From Lentisphaerae bacterium ADurb.Bin082 (GTDB taxonomy: Bacteria; Verrucomicrobiota; Lentisphaeria; Oligosphaerales; Oligosphaeraceae): 64,000 nucleotides of DNA. The stretch is from NCBI GenBank assembly GCA_002070945.1, contig MWEG01000018.1:1-64000 (forward strand). The letters run 5' to 3'. The notes beneath the pieces are model-generated. The model was not told the DNA's origin. It ran no database searches and saw nothing but the letters and a program-made list of their open reading frames with translations. Both the position numbers and the translations under genes were made by a program. Shown piece after piece: positions 26,233 through 34,860 of this stretch (the stretch's first letter is position 1; the number at the start of each line of letters is the position of its first letter).

Positions 26233-26748
26233 ATGACCGACTTCAACCCTTGTAGCGATGCTGCTAGCCCGCGCCCGCTGTGGGCACCGTGGCGCATCGC
26301 GTATATCCGAGGTCCCAAGGCCAAAGAATGCTTTTTCTGCGTCAAAGGCGACCGCGACTGCCTAGAGGACCACGTCGTTTACCGCAGCAAACTGGCCTTT
26401 GTCCTGCTCAATGACTTTCCGTACACTTCCGGCCATGTCTTAGTGGCGCCCTATCGCCATGTTTCGACGCTGACGGACTTGACTGCGGGCGAACGCCAAG
26501 ACGTCCTGGACCTGCTCATTCAAGCCCAGGACGTCCTGACCAAAGTCATGCAGCCGCAGGGATTCAATGTCGGATTCAATATAGGTGAAGCTGCTGGCGC
26601 TGGCGTCAAGGATCATGTACACGGTCATGTAGTGCCGCGCTGGAGCGGCGACACCAACTTCATGCCGGTCTTAGGCGGGCCGCGGGTAGTACCGGAATCG
26701 CTTGACGACACCGCCCGCCTCCTCCGAGAGGCATTTGCCGCCATTTGA
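26233..26748 (+). CDS. HIT-family hydrolase/AP4A phosphorylase-like protein
   Basis: A 171-residue histidine-triad nucleotide-binding protein, acting as a nucleotidyl hydrolase or transferase on dinucleoside polyphosphates or similar phosphates. The triad HVHGHVV is at residues 128-134 within VKDHVHGHVVPRWSGDTNF. The N-terminal LWAPWRIAYI and the CFFC pair (33-36) are typical of the Fhit-like/APA2-type HIT subgroup with a zinc site. It is 58 bases downstream of the dehydrogenase on the same strand. The following 113-base convergent gap is occupied by repeat C2. Confidence 0.93.
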   Translation: MTDFNPCSDAASPRPLWAPWRIAYIRGPKAKECFFCVKGDRDCLEDHVVYRSKLAFVLLNDFPYTSGHVLVAPYRHVSTLTDLTAGERQDVLDLLIQAQDVLTKVMQPQGFNVGFNIGEAAGAGVKDHVHGHVVPRWSGDTNFMPVLGGPRVVPESLDDTARLLREAFAAI

Positions 26749-26767
26749 GTCTTCAACAGCTACGGCT

Positions 26768-26865
26768 CGCCCCTCGCCCCTAATGAATTATGAATTATGA
26801 ATTATGAATTATGAAATGCGCCTCACTCAGCATTCACCATTCAGCATTCACCATTCAGCATTCAG
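26768..26865 (-). repeat. Composite 7-mer repeat, inverted copy (C2)
   Basis: Read on the minus strand: GCTGAAT-type words with GGTGAAT variants, the linker GAGGCGCATTTC, four ATAATTC words, then ATTAGGGGCGAGGGGCGAG. This is the same order as C1 at 19736. The stop codon of the alpha/beta hydrolase (26864-26862) lies within the first GACCGCTGAATG word, so the element abuts the gene's 3' end. Confidence 0.9.
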
Positions 26866-27620
26866 CGGTCAGCCCATCCGTCGAAGGCGTGGTCGATGAA
26901 TTCGACGATTTCGGTTGGGTCTTCGAGTCCATGCGGGTGGTGTCCGCAGTCTGGCTTGACGATTAGTCGGCAATTGCCGCCGCCCTGCATATAGTTGCAG
27001 AGCAGCGGTATTGAGTTGCGCTCCACGTGTACGACTTCGTCCGCGCCGCCGCAGACATGGATGACTGGTATGCCGGCGCGGGCCAGCTCGTTGGCGCGTT
27101 CGATTGGCGGGCGGTACTTGTCCCTCAGTTCCTGTTCGGTCAAGCCGTACATCTCCAGGCAACGGATGTACTCCGGCGTTCCGGCCAGTGCGGGTCGGCA
27201 TGGCCAATTCCGTATATCGCAAACTGGTGCGTCAGCATACAGGCAGGCGATCTTATCGTGGTTTTCCAGGGCCCAGTTGTAAATGAACAGTCCGCCGCGG
27301 CTGAGGCCAATCATAGCGGTGCGGGCATGCAATCCGAGTTGGCGGGTAAAAGCGTAGAACGCATCGAAATGGCGCATCGCCTTGGGCGCGCCAAAGTGAT
27401 GCTGCACGTCCATGTAGGCCAGCACATAACCGCGCCGCACCAGCTCCACGTCGGCATTGGCGAAGGCGCCGAAGAATTCCGCCCGCCAGGCCCAGCGACG
27501 GTCAGCCCGCAAGCCCTTGGGAAGCACCAGGCGGCAGGCGCGGCCATCGACTTCGCCACGACAGCATTCAAAGCCCTCCCAGGTCTCCACGCTCCAGTCT
27601 TGAATCATCTTGTCATTCAC
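26862..27620 (-). CDS. Alpha/beta-hydrolase-fold protein
   Basis: A 252-residue cytoplasmic hydrolase with no signal peptide. The nucleophile elbow is GLSRGG with serine at residue 107; the acid is likely in CGGADEVVHVERN and the histidine in DCGHHPHGLEDP. The family resembles prolyl-oligopeptidase or esterase types that act on sugar esters in Lentisphaerota and Planctomycetota, but the substrate cannot be read from the sequence. ATG is at 27620, with an alternative four residues in. Its last codons overlap repeat C2. Confidence 0.85.
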   Translation of the reverse strand: MNDKMIQDWSVETWEGFECCRGEVDGRACRLVLPKGLRADRRWAWRAEFFGAFANADVELVRRGYVLAYMDVQHHFGAPKAMRHFDAFYAFTRQLGLHARTAMIGLSRGGLFIYNWALENHDKIACLYADAPVCDIRNWPCRPALAGTPEYIRCLEMYGLTEQELRDKYRPPIERANELARAGIPVIHVCGGADEVVHVERNSIPLLCNYMQGGGNCRLIVKPDCGHHPHGLEDPTEIVEFIDHAFDGWADR

Positions 27621-27798
27621 AAATGGCCTCCTTGATTTTCATTCCTTCTACGATTGCGCTTTCCGAATGGCGGTTCTATAGTATAAGTCGCCATTTGCGC
27701 CCTGCAATCAACCGAGCGCGGACATTTTTATGGCGTTCTCCCCTTCCCTTCAGCCTATTCCTACGTGGAAAGGCTCCTTTCTTTCGTTGAGGTCGCCC

Positions 27799-28962
27799 AT
27801 GCCTGTCCTTGAAGAACTCGTTCCGCTGCTTTGCGCCATGATCCGCATAGACAGCCGCAACACCTTGCCCCTGGGCGCCCCGGGCGAACGCATCGCCAAC
27901 GAGGAAGACATGGGGAATTTCGTGGCGGAACGCCTGACCGCCCTTGGCTTTGTCGTTGAAAAGCAGTACATTGCGCCGCTGCGGCCTAACGTCATTGGCA
28001 GCTATCACGCCAGCGACAGCTACCCTACCCTGGTTCTCAACGCCCACCTGGACACGGTCGGCTCTGACGGCATGACTATTCCGCCGCTTGACCCCCAGAT
28101 TCGCGACCAGCGGATTTACGGGCGCGGCGCCTGTGACACCAAAGGCAGCCTGGCTGCCATGCTGAAAGCCTGTGAACGCATGATTGCCGACAAGCTGCCC
28201 CTGAACCTCATCTACCTCGCCACCAGCGCCGAAGAGACCAGCTGCCAAGGCTCGCCCTTCGTCGACCTCAGCCGCTGGCACGTCGACGGCATCATAGTCG
28301 GTGAGCCGACTATGAACCGCCCTGTCATCGCTCATAAGTGCCACGGCACCCTGGAGCTGGTCTGCCGCGGCCGCGCTGCGCACGGTTCGCGCCCGGAGCT
28401 GGGCGACAACGCCATCTTCAAAATGGGCAAGCTGCTGGCTCACTTGGAAAACACCGTCATTCCGGAGCTGGCCGCTATCACCTATCCTGGCTTTACCAAC
28501 GGCTGCACGCTGTCTGTCGGCCTGATCAAAGGCGGCGCCAAATCTAACATTGTCCCTGACGAATGCCGGATCACCTGCGATATCCGCCTGGTGCCCGAAG
28601 CCGGCGAGCCGGAAGACATCTTCCGGCGGCTGGCTGACGGAGCGACTGCCGCACTCGGATTCCCCGTTGAAATAGGCCATTCCCATTCGGCGCCAGCCAT
28701 GCAGACAGCGCCAGACCATCCCTTCACCCAGGCGGTCCTGGCCGGCGTCGCAGCTGCCGGCGTCGACGCCACGCCGCTGACCGTCACCTATTGCACGGAC
28801 GGCGGGCAGCTGTCCCAGAAAGGCCATCCTTGCATCGTACTCGGCCCAGGCGACATCAGCGTCGCCCATGCCGCTGTCGAATACCTTGAAATCGCGCAGC
28901 TGGAGCAGGCTGTCGATGTCTACGAGGCGATTGGCCAAACCATGGCCGCCGGTAAACGCTGA
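27799..28962 (+). CDS. M20-family metallopeptidase (ArgE/DapE-like deacylase)
   Basis: A 387-residue zinc deacylase of the acetylornithine deacetylase/succinyl-diaminopimelate desuccinylase group. Motifs are LNAHLDTVGSDGM (metal His and catalytic Asp), GRGACDTKGSLAAM, TSAEETSCQG with the catalytic glutamate pair, GEPTMNRP, and the dimerisation-domain segment GRAAHGSRPE. A C-terminal histidine region is present near KGHPCIVLGPGD. ATG 27799 (MPVLEELVPLL) aligns with the family start; the frame is open 23 codons further upstream. The exact substrate is uncertain. Confidence 0.9.
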   Translation: MPVLEELVPLLCAMIRIDSRNTLPLGAPGERIANEEDMGNFVAERLTALGFVVEKQYIAPLRPNVIGSYHASDSYPTLVLNAHLDTVGSDGMTIPPLDPQIRDQRIYGRGACDTKGSLAAMLKACERMIADKLPLNLIYLATSAEETSCQGSPFVDLSRWHVDGIIVGEPTMNRPVIAHKCHGTLELVCRGRAAHGSRPELGDNAIFKMGKLLAHLENTVIPELAAITYPGFTNGCTLSVGLIKGGAKSNIVPDECRITCDIRLVPEAGEPEDIFRRLADGATAALGFPVEIGHSHSAPAMQTAPDHPFTQAVLAGVAAAGVDATPLTVTYCTDGGQLSQKGHPCIVLGPGDISVAHAAVEYLEIAQLEQAVDVYEAIGQTMAAGKR

Positions 28963-29021
28963 GCGGCTTGGCCGCCAATTCATTTCCCCACCCAATCCCT
29001 TATCTTTATTCGGAACTCGCC

Positions 29022-30203
29022 ATGTCAACCAACACTGACCGCATCCGCCTCGGTTTCATCGGCGTCGCCAACCAAGGCGTCCTCAACCTGAAAGCCTTCT
29101 GGAAACTGGATGACGACTGCGTTGTCCGGGCTGTCTGCGACGTTGACAGCCGCCACTTGGATGCAGCCAAAGCCCTGGTTGACGAGCATAACGGCGATTC
29201 CTCCTGCCGAGCCTTCCACGATTTTCGTGACCTTAACCGCTGGGACGGCATTGACGCCGTGGTCATCACAACGCCGGACCACTGGCATACGGCCATGGCG
29301 ATTGACGCTGCTCGGGCCGGCAAGGACATCTACCTGGAAAAGCCGCTCACGCTGTTCGTCTATGAAGGCCGCCGGCTATGCCAAGTGATCAAGGAGACGG
29401 GGCGCATCCTTCAGACTGGCAGCCAGCAGCGCTCGGCCGAGGAATTCCGCCGCGCCTGTGAACTGGTCCGCAACGGCTGCCTGGGTAAAATCGAGTGGAT
29501 TGAAGTCCAGATTCCGCCTAACAACAAGACCTGCGAGCCGACCTGGTCACCAGAGCCGCCGCCGCCAGAGCTCGACTATGATTTCTGGCTGGGGCCGGCG
29601 CCCGCAGCGGAATATCATCCGCAGCGATGCCATTACCAGTTCCGTTTCATCCGCGACTATTCCGGCGGCCAGGTCACCAATTTCGGCGCACACCACCTTG
29701 ACATCGTGCAATGGGCCCTGGGCATGGACGAGTCTGGCCCAGTCGAAGTCTGGGGCGACGGCGAATTTCCCACCAGCGGGCTGTTCAACACCGCCACCCG
29801 TGTTGACTTTGGCCTGCGCTATGCCAACGGCGTCGAAGTGCGCTGCATCACCGGCGCCAGCAAAGTCGTATTCCACGGCGCCAAAGGCACGTTGGATGTG
29901 AAACGCGGCAAACTGGTGACCGACCCGGAAAGCCTGGCTGACGCCGAACTGCCGTCAAATGCTGTGCGCCTGTATCACAGCGACAACCACCAGGCCGATT
30001 TCCTGAACAGCATCAGAACCCGGAAAGACCCGATCTGCTCGGTTGAGACGGGCCACCGCTCAGCGACCTGCTGCCACCTGGCCAACATCGCCATGCTCCT
30101 GAAACGCCGCCTGCAATGGGACCCGGTCGCCGAATGCTTCCCGACCGACGCGGAAGCCAATGCCATGCTCACCCGGCCCTATCGCAAACCCTGGACGCTG
30201 TGA
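29022..30203 (+). CDS. Gfo/Idh/MocA-family oxidoreductase
   Basis: A 393-residue NAD(P)-dependent dehydrogenase for a sugar or polyol. The N-terminal Rossmann segment is RLGFIGVANQG (in place of the usual GxGxxG, the third glycine position is preserved after NQ). EKPLTL carries the conserved lysine, TGSQQRS is the PVC-type motif, and NFGAHHLDIVQWALG has the catalytic histidine. No Tat signal is visible, unlike many planctomycete relatives. Start ATG at 29022, 59 bases after the M20 gene on the same strand. Confidence 0.9.
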   Translation: MSTNTDRIRLGFIGVANQGVLNLKAFWKLDDDCVVRAVCDVDSRHLDAAKALVDEHNGDSSCRAFHDFRDLNRWDGIDAVVITTPDHWHTAMAIDAARAGKDIYLEKPLTLFVYEGRRLCQVIKETGRILQTGSQQRSAEEFRRACELVRNGCLGKIEWIEVQIPPNNKTCEPTWSPEPPPPELDYDFWLGPAPAAEYHPQRCHYQFRFIRDYSGGQVTNFGAHHLDIVQWALGMDESGPVEVWGDGEFPTSGLFNTATRVDFGLRYANGVEVRCITGASKVVFHGAKGTLDVKRGKLVTDPESLADAELPSNAVRLYHSDNHQADFLNSIRTRKDPICSVETGHRSATCCHLANIAMLLKRRLQWDPVAECFPTDAEANAMLTRPYRKPWTL

Positions 30204-30293
30204 ACGCAGCAGCCAGGACAAGGCAAGTCACTCCATAAATAATGACTGCCTTTTCCGGGGCAATAAACTGGCGCTGGGGCAAAATAGCCCTCC

Positions 30294-31025
30294 TCATCTG
30301 GCTCTGATCAGGACGTCGTTCTTGCCAAACACCCAGACTTGCCCGGTGTAGTTCAGGCCTTGGGCCGTGTATTCGGCGACATGCTTCTCTGCAACGGCCT
30401 GCGGACTGTTGAGCGAATCGGCATGACCGTCAAGATAGCCGAAATTTCCGCTGGCGCCGTGCGCGGCGATCGAATAGCTCCAGTTGAAGTTGGATGTGAG
30501 GTAGACGTACGATGTCTGGAAGCAATTATCGTGTTGATGGAGGGTGTTCCTATAGCTGTCGCCCAGCAGAGTGAAATCGCCTGGCTGACGCACCTTCTTG
30601 ACCACCAGGAAGGCGTCCGCGTAAGTGGGATTGCGGGAGCTTTGCACACTGAGGTAGATGCCAGTTGGAGCGTGCCCCGTGGCCATTCTGGCGCCTAACG
30701 TGCAGTACTTGCATTTGAACTTAAAGGTCTCCCGGCCTGGGCACATCGCCTCATTTGGCATCGTCGGACTCGACATGTAGCCGCCCTCGGCCAAATGGTC
30801 GATCCAGGCCGAACTGTTAGCGATCTGAAGCCCAATCACGTCATTATAGTCGGCGGCGTACATGATATGCGAAATAAGAGACTGCTTGATGTTGTTGGTG
30901 CAGGCGATGGCCCGCGCCTTGTCCCGCGCCTTGCTCAAGGCAGGTAAGAGCATAGCTGCCAGGATGGCAATGATGGCGATAACGACCAGCAACTCAATCA
31001 AGGTGAACCTGTGCTTCCTGTTCAT
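30294..31025 (-). CDS. Prepilin-type protein with H-X9-DG C-terminal motif
   Basis: A 243-residue type II pseudopilin-like secreted protein. The N-terminus [18 protein letters not shown] begins the type IV pilin N-methylation helix, including E5 after the presumed cleavage site. The residue before the F is Arg, not the canonical Gly. The C-terminus has the H-X9-DG motif in [16 protein letters not shown]. Many such proteins occur per genome in Lentisphaerota and Planctomycetota; their role is unclear, perhaps fibre or surface proteins. ATG 31025 is preferred over the longer frame because the pilin signal starts here. It is divergent from a homologous gene at 31443. Confidence 0.88.
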   Translation of the reverse strand: MNRKHRFTLIELLVVIAIIAILAAMLLPALSKARDKARAIACTNNIKQSLISHIMYAADYNDVIGLQIANSSAWIDHLAEGGYMSSPTMPNEAMCPGRETFKFKCKYCTLGARMATGHAPTGIYLSVQSSRNPTYADAFLVVKKVRQPGDFTLLGDSYRNTLHQHDNCFQTSYVYLTSNFNWSYSIAAHGASGNFGYLDGHADSLNSPQAVAEKHVAEYTAQGLNYTGQVWVFGKNDVLIRAR

Positions 31026-31096
31026 AAACACCTCCGCTGCTTGACGCCTGAGTAAATAGGGGGGATAACAGCATAATAGCACGATAATTATAATAA

Positions 31097-31125
31097 TTTA
31101 TACAACGAATATGACAAAAAAGCAA
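31097..31125 (-). promoter_or_regulatory. Sigma70-type promoter for the minus-strand prepilin gene
   Basis: On the minus strand TTGCTT (31125-31120), a 17-base spacer and TATAAA (31102-31097) lie about 72 bases before the ATG at 31025, in very AT-rich sequence. Confidence 0.6.
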
Positions 31126-31162
31126 GTCGGCATAACAAAATAATTTTCATAATCGGTTACCG

Positions 31163-31265
31163 CCGTCCACAACGTCCACTGTGTCCACCCACGTCCACTG
31201 CGAACGTCGCGCAGGGCTGCAACATACGGCAAGCTAAAGCTTGAACTACGTACGGCAGGGCTACA
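31163..31265 (-). repeat. TGGAC array and AAGCTAAAGCTTGAACTACG repeat (A3 and B3)
   Basis: Four GTCCA words (31163-31200) are followed by a unit containing CGGCAAGCTAAAGCTTGAAC with a GTACGGCAGGGCTACACGTAG continuation split over 31240-31270. The pair lies in the 417-base region between the divergent prepilin genes, between their two promoters. The remaining bases of that region hold only these promoters as far as I can see. Confidence 0.8.
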
Positions 31266-31290
31266 CGTAGAGGATTTTTTCTGGCGGGAT

Positions 31291-31319
31291 TTGCATATCT
31301 TTCCGGTTTCGGCTATAAT
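31291..31319 (+). promoter_or_regulatory. Sigma70-type promoter for the plus-strand prepilin gene
   Basis: TTGCAT (31291-31296), a 17-base spacer and a perfect TATAAT (31314-31319) predict a leader of about 115 bases before the ATG at 31443. This is the best promoter match in the window. Confidence 0.7.
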
Positions 31320-31442
31320 ATATGTTGCGAATTAATTAAGGTCGGTTGATTAAAGTCGCCGCTCTTGCTCGTCCACTGACCGACGGAGCCTCTACGTCAT
31401 CTGTCATCATATCACCCTCACAGCATATATGGAGTTCACGCC

Positions 31443-32195
31443 ATGAAAACGATTTTCAAAGTATTGTCTTTCACCCTGATTGAACTCTTGGTCGTCATCG
31501 CCATCATCGCCATTTTGGCGTCGATGCTGCTGCCGGCTTTGAGCAAAGCGCGGGAGAAGGCCCGTTCCATCTCCTGCATCAACAACCTCAAGCAAGTGAT
31601 GCAGGCCTCGATTTTCTACATGATGGACTATGAAGACGCCCTGCGGGTCAACTACAACTGGACTTCAGACTGGATCGGCTGCCTGTCGCGCTGGAATGGG
31701 GCCGATTATCTCAGCTGCAAAGTCACCACCACCAGCGGCCCGCCGGAAGTGGTCTGCCCTGGCCGACCGCCATCCAAGCACATTGGCTCAGTCAATGGCA
31801 CCTACCGTGCGTTAGGCAACCGCGAAAGCCAAGTTCCACCCGGCTACGCTAAAACCTGGCCTGGAGTAACCGCTGGCTACTGGGACTGGGCCATCCTCAC
31901 CATCAAAATCCAGAATCCATCCAACTTCATGATTCATGGCGATAGCCTCAACCCGACAATAGCCAACGCCGACTTGTACGGCGACCAATGGTCCTGCCCG
32001 TCCTTCACCAGCTCCACCAGCGCCAGCGGCTTCTTCCTCGGCGCACATGGCAACAGCGGGAATTTCTCGTTCTTGGACGGCCATGCCGCTTCCGTCAATT
32101 CCGCTGGCCAGTTTGCTGACATCGTCCGCTCTGAATACCCTACCAACATCGCGGTCTACGTCTACGACAGCAACCGCAACCGCGTCGTCAAATAA
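31443..32195 (+). CDS. Prepilin-type protein with H-X9-DG C-terminal motif
   Basis: A 250-residue paralog of the divergent neighbour. Leader MKTIFKVLS is followed by [18 protein letters not shown], the pilin helix with the conserved glutamate; the residue before F is Ser, again not Gly. It then has [22 protein letters not shown], typical of the family, and ends with the H-X9-DG motif in [19 protein letters not shown] is preceded by GGAGTTCACGCC. Co-location of two copies suggests a duplication. Confidence 0.88.
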   Translation: MKTIFKVLSFTLIELLVVIAIIAILASMLLPALSKAREKARSISCINNLKQVMQASIFYMMDYEDALRVNYNWTSDWIGCLSRWNGADYLSCKVTTTSGPPEVVCPGRPPSKHIGSVNGTYRALGNRESQVPPGYAKTWPGVTAGYWDWAILTIKIQNPSNFMIHGDSLNPTIANADLYGDQWSCPSFTSSTSASGFFLGAHGNSGNFSFLDGHAASVNSAGQFADIVRSEYPTNIAVYVYDSNRNRVVK

Positions 32196-32259
32196 GCAGA
32201 ATAGCGGGCACCAGGGCGCGCCTTCGCTGCCTGTTCCCATTCTTTCCATTTCCGGTTTC

Positions 32260-33309
32260 ATGAATCGCTTCGATTATTTCATCCGCCGCCTGTTGCTGGT
32301 TCCGCCGACCTTTATTGGCATCACGCTGCTCTGCTTTGCGGTCATTCAATTTGTTCCGGGGGGGCCGGTCGAACAGGCTTTGATGCGAATGCGCGGCGGC
32401 GGCGCAGGCGGCGAAAGCGCTGCCACGGCTTCTGAGGGCGCAGCCGCCATCTCCGAGGAACAGCGCGAGGCCATCCGTCGTCACTTCGGGTTTGACCGGC
32501 CATTCTTAGTCCGCTACGGCCAATGGGTCTGGCGCGACCGGCTCGGCATGCGCATGGAGTCCTATAAATTCCCCAACAAGACGGCCTGGCAGCTGATCAG
32601 CGAGCGTTTTCCGGTATCCCTCATCTTTGGCCTGACCGGTTTTATCTGCACCTACCTGGTGTGCATTCCGCTCGGCATGATGAAAGCTCTCAAAAATGGC
32701 AGCACGTTTGACGTCATGTCCAGCGTCATCGTCTTTGCCGGCTATGCCGTGCCGGCCTTTGCCCTAGGCATGGTGCTGAAAATGCTGTTTTGCGGCACGG
32801 TTGACGGACTCTGGGACATCTTCCCGGCTACTGGCTTTCATTCCCGTGATTTCGCCGACCTGACCTTTCTGGGCAAGGTCAAGGACATCTTCCAACACAT
32901 GTTTCTGCCTGTACTCTGCTACATGGTCGGCAGTTTCGCTGTGCTGACTATCCTGATGAAGAATTCCCTGCTGGAGCAGATCAACAGCGACTATGTCCGC
33001 ACCGTCTATGCCAAAGGCGCCGGCACCTTCCGCGTGCTTTGGGCGCACGTGCTGCGGAACGCCCTGATTCCGATCGCCACCGGCTTTGGCGGCGTTCTGA
33101 CCCTCATGTTCTCCGGCTCAGTCATCATTGAGCGCGTCTTCGAAATCCCTGGCATGGGCAGCCTGAGCATGGAGGCCATCGTCGGCCGCGACTATCCCGT
33201 GTTCATGGCCATACTCGCCCTGACTTCCATCCTCGGGCTGATTGGCAACATCTTCTCCGACTTCTGCTATGTGATCATCGATCCGAGAATTTCCTTCCAG
33301 GCGGAATAA
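32260..33309 (+). CDS. ABC transporter permease, OppB/DppB/YejB-like
   Basis: A 349-residue inner-membrane permease of the peptide/nickel importer type, with about six spans: one at 11-30 (LLLVPPTFIGITLLCFAVIQ), then a periplasmic loop, and the rest from about 115 onward. The binding-protein-dependent transport EAA loop is AKGAGTFRVLWAHVLRNALIPI. The large periplasmic loop with a glycine/alanine stretch (RMRGGGAGGESAATAS) is as in YejB. No companion permease, binding protein or ATPase is next to it. ATG 32260 is the family start; the longer frame overlaps the prepilin gene. Confidence 0.9.
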   Translation: MNRFDYFIRRLLLVPPTFIGITLLCFAVIQFVPGGPVEQALMRMRGGGAGGESAATASEGAAAISEEQREAIRRHFGFDRPFLVRYGQWVWRDRLGMRMESYKFPNKTAWQLISERFPVSLIFGLTGFICTYLVCIPLGMMKALKNGSTFDVMSSVIVFAGYAVPAFALGMVLKMLFCGTVDGLWDIFPATGFHSRDFADLTFLGKVKDIFQHMFLPVLCYMVGSFAVLTILMKNSLLEQINSDYVRTVYAKGAGTFRVLWAHVLRNALIPIATGFGGVLTLMFSGSVIIERVFEIPGMGSLSMEAIVGRDYPVFMAILALTSILGLIGNIFSDFCYVIIDPRISFQAE

Positions 33310-33326
33310 TAACTCGCAAAAAACAG

Positions 33327-33367
33327 AACGCGGCAGGGCGCTGATGATGTATCAGCCCTGCCGCGTT
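33327..33367. terminator. Hairpin terminator between convergent genes
   Basis: A long stem AACGCGGCAGGGC...GCCCTGCCGCGTT with a further CTGAT/ATCAG extension inside lies between the permease gene and the convergent ceramidase-type gene. A T-run follows at about 33386 on the plus strand, some distance away. Confidence 0.7.
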
Positions 33368-33406
33368 GCGGTTATGGCAGTTGCGTTTTTTTCGCCGAGT
33401 CCGCCT

Positions 33407-34678
33407 TCAATAATCGCCCAGGCATTCCACTAGTTTGATTGCATGCTCGGCAAGGATTTTGCCGGTTTTTGGCCCCATGCGGCTGCCGTCTCCCAGAGTT
33501 GTTTCATAGCCGCCGCGTCTGAAGGCCGTCTCGGTCGGCAGATATCCCAGCATGCCATTGGCGTGGGTCACCACCATCGTGTTCATAGGCCAGGTTTTTT
33601 CCTTGATCCACAGGCCGAATTCCGTAAAATATTCGGCTGGGATAGCTGCCAAGCAGGCATTGCCCAGGCGGATCACCTGCACTTCAGCCGGCTGATACGG
33701 TTTTTTCAGCAACCGTGCCAGAACTTCTGGCATGTGGCGTTCATAGATGTCCGGGTCGACAAATCGCTGGGCGCCCTTGGCCTTTCCGGCGGCTTCCCGT
33801 GCGCTTGGCTTGCGCACCGGCACTTCCACCGTGATGCTGGCCACGTCAACTGTCGGCGCATCCTCGAACACCATGTTTTCAATCACGCCCCATGCGTCTT
33901 CCGCCAGCATTGCGCCGATTTCCTCCATGGTAGGCGACAGCTTCAGATACGGATTTCCGGGACTAATATTGCCGCAAGCGCCATTGAGGAACACGGTTTC
34001 CGGGCAGCCTTTGGCCTTCAAGGCCGCTGCCAAAGCTGCGGGATAGCCGCCGGAAGCAGCAGTGTCGCCGCCGTGATGGACGGGATGGCAGGCGAAGTTG
34101 ACTATGGCGCCCAGCAGCGTTCCTTGCTCATCGCGCACCGCCAGCACGGCCACTTCCGGGTCAATCGGCCCTTCCACGCACAAGGCGGCAGGGTGGTTGA
34201 AGCCTGGAGCATGCGTCACTGTGAGTCCATTGCGCAAGGCGGTCCGCCGGTTGTGCGACACCCGGAATTCAAAGCAGCGGCCAAACCCGAGCCGAGCCTG
34301 GACGCGCTTCTGCCAAGCCTGGCCAAAAGTCTGCACAGCCTTGTCAATCAGCATCTCCAGGTAAACTTCATCCCGGAGCACGTCGCCGATGTTAGCGATG
34401 GCAGGTCCAGCGTGGTTATGCGTCGCCGCCACCATGACAGCTTCGCCGGGAAAGCCGTACTTAGCCTCGATCCGACGCCTGATTTCATTCGTCGTAGACC
34501 AGCGGATGCTAAGCGTATCGAGTTGAATCAGAGCCGCCCGACAAGGGCCTCGCTCAAACACCGCCACCCGGACAAAGAGCGGGTCAAGGACGTGGTCAAT
34601 GACGATGTCCTTCAGCCAGCCGATCTTGCGCGTGCCTACAGCCGGGGTGATTTCGCTATGAGAAAAACCTGCTTTCAT
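33407..34678 (-). CDS. Neutral/alkaline ceramidase N-terminal-domain protein
   Basis: A 423-residue protein matching the N-terminal catalytic domain of neutral ceramidases, a zinc amidase family. It starts MKAGFSHSEITPAVGTRKIGW, has ATHNHAGP (metal histidines), GFGRCFEFRVSHNRR, and NFACHPVHHGGDTAASGGYP. It lacks the C-terminal domain of full-length ceramidases (about 650-700 residues) and has no signal peptide. Stand-alone versions are common in PVC bacteria and may act on substrates other than ceramide. ATG 34678 is chosen for the conserved start. Confidence 0.88.
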   Translation of the reverse strand: MKAGFSHSEITPAVGTRKIGWLKDIVIDHVLDPLFVRVAVFERGPCRAALIQLDTLSIRWSTTNEIRRRIEAKYGFPGEAVMVAATHNHAGPAIANIGDVLRDEVYLEMLIDKAVQTFGQAWQKRVQARLGFGRCFEFRVSHNRRTALRNGLTVTHAPGFNHPAALCVEGPIDPEVAVLAVRDEQGTLLGAIVNFACHPVHHGGDTAASGGYPAALAAALKAKGCPETVFLNGACGNISPGNPYLKLSPTMEEIGAMLAEDAWGVIENMVFEDAPTVDVASITVEVPVRKPSAREAAGKAKGAQRFVDPDIYERHMPEVLARLLKKPYQPAEVQVIRLGNACLAAIPAEYFTEFGLWIKEKTWPMNTMVVTHANGMLGYLPTETAFRRGGYETTLGDGSRMGPKTGKILAEHAIKLVECLGDY

Positions 34679-34748
34679 CGTAGAACTCTCCTGAAGCTGG
34701 TGATGGTCTCGCCGGCGCAATGCCTGAATAGCGCCTCCTCCAACTCTT

Positions 34749-34776
34749 ATAATATCTTTGCTTTTGCAAAAAGCAA
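34749..34776 (-). promoter_or_regulatory. Sigma70-type promoter for the ceramidase-type gene
   Basis: On the minus strand TTGCTT (34776-34771), a 16-base spacer and TATTAT (34754-34749) lie 71 bases before the ATG at 34678. Confidence 0.55.
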
Positions 34777-34792
34777 TTCTGCCTGTCCGCCT

Positions 34793-34820
34793 TTATGACA
34801 GCTCTCGCCGGTGCTATAGT
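34793..34820 (+). promoter_or_regulatory. Possible promoter for the heptosyltransferase gene
   Basis: TTATGA (34793-34798), a 16-base spacer and TATAGT (34815-34820) lie 41 bases before the ATG at 34861. The -10 is good and the -35 weak. Confidence 0.4.
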
Positions 34821-34860
34821 AAGGCCGAAACCCATTTTTTCCCACTTCATTTTTCGATTG

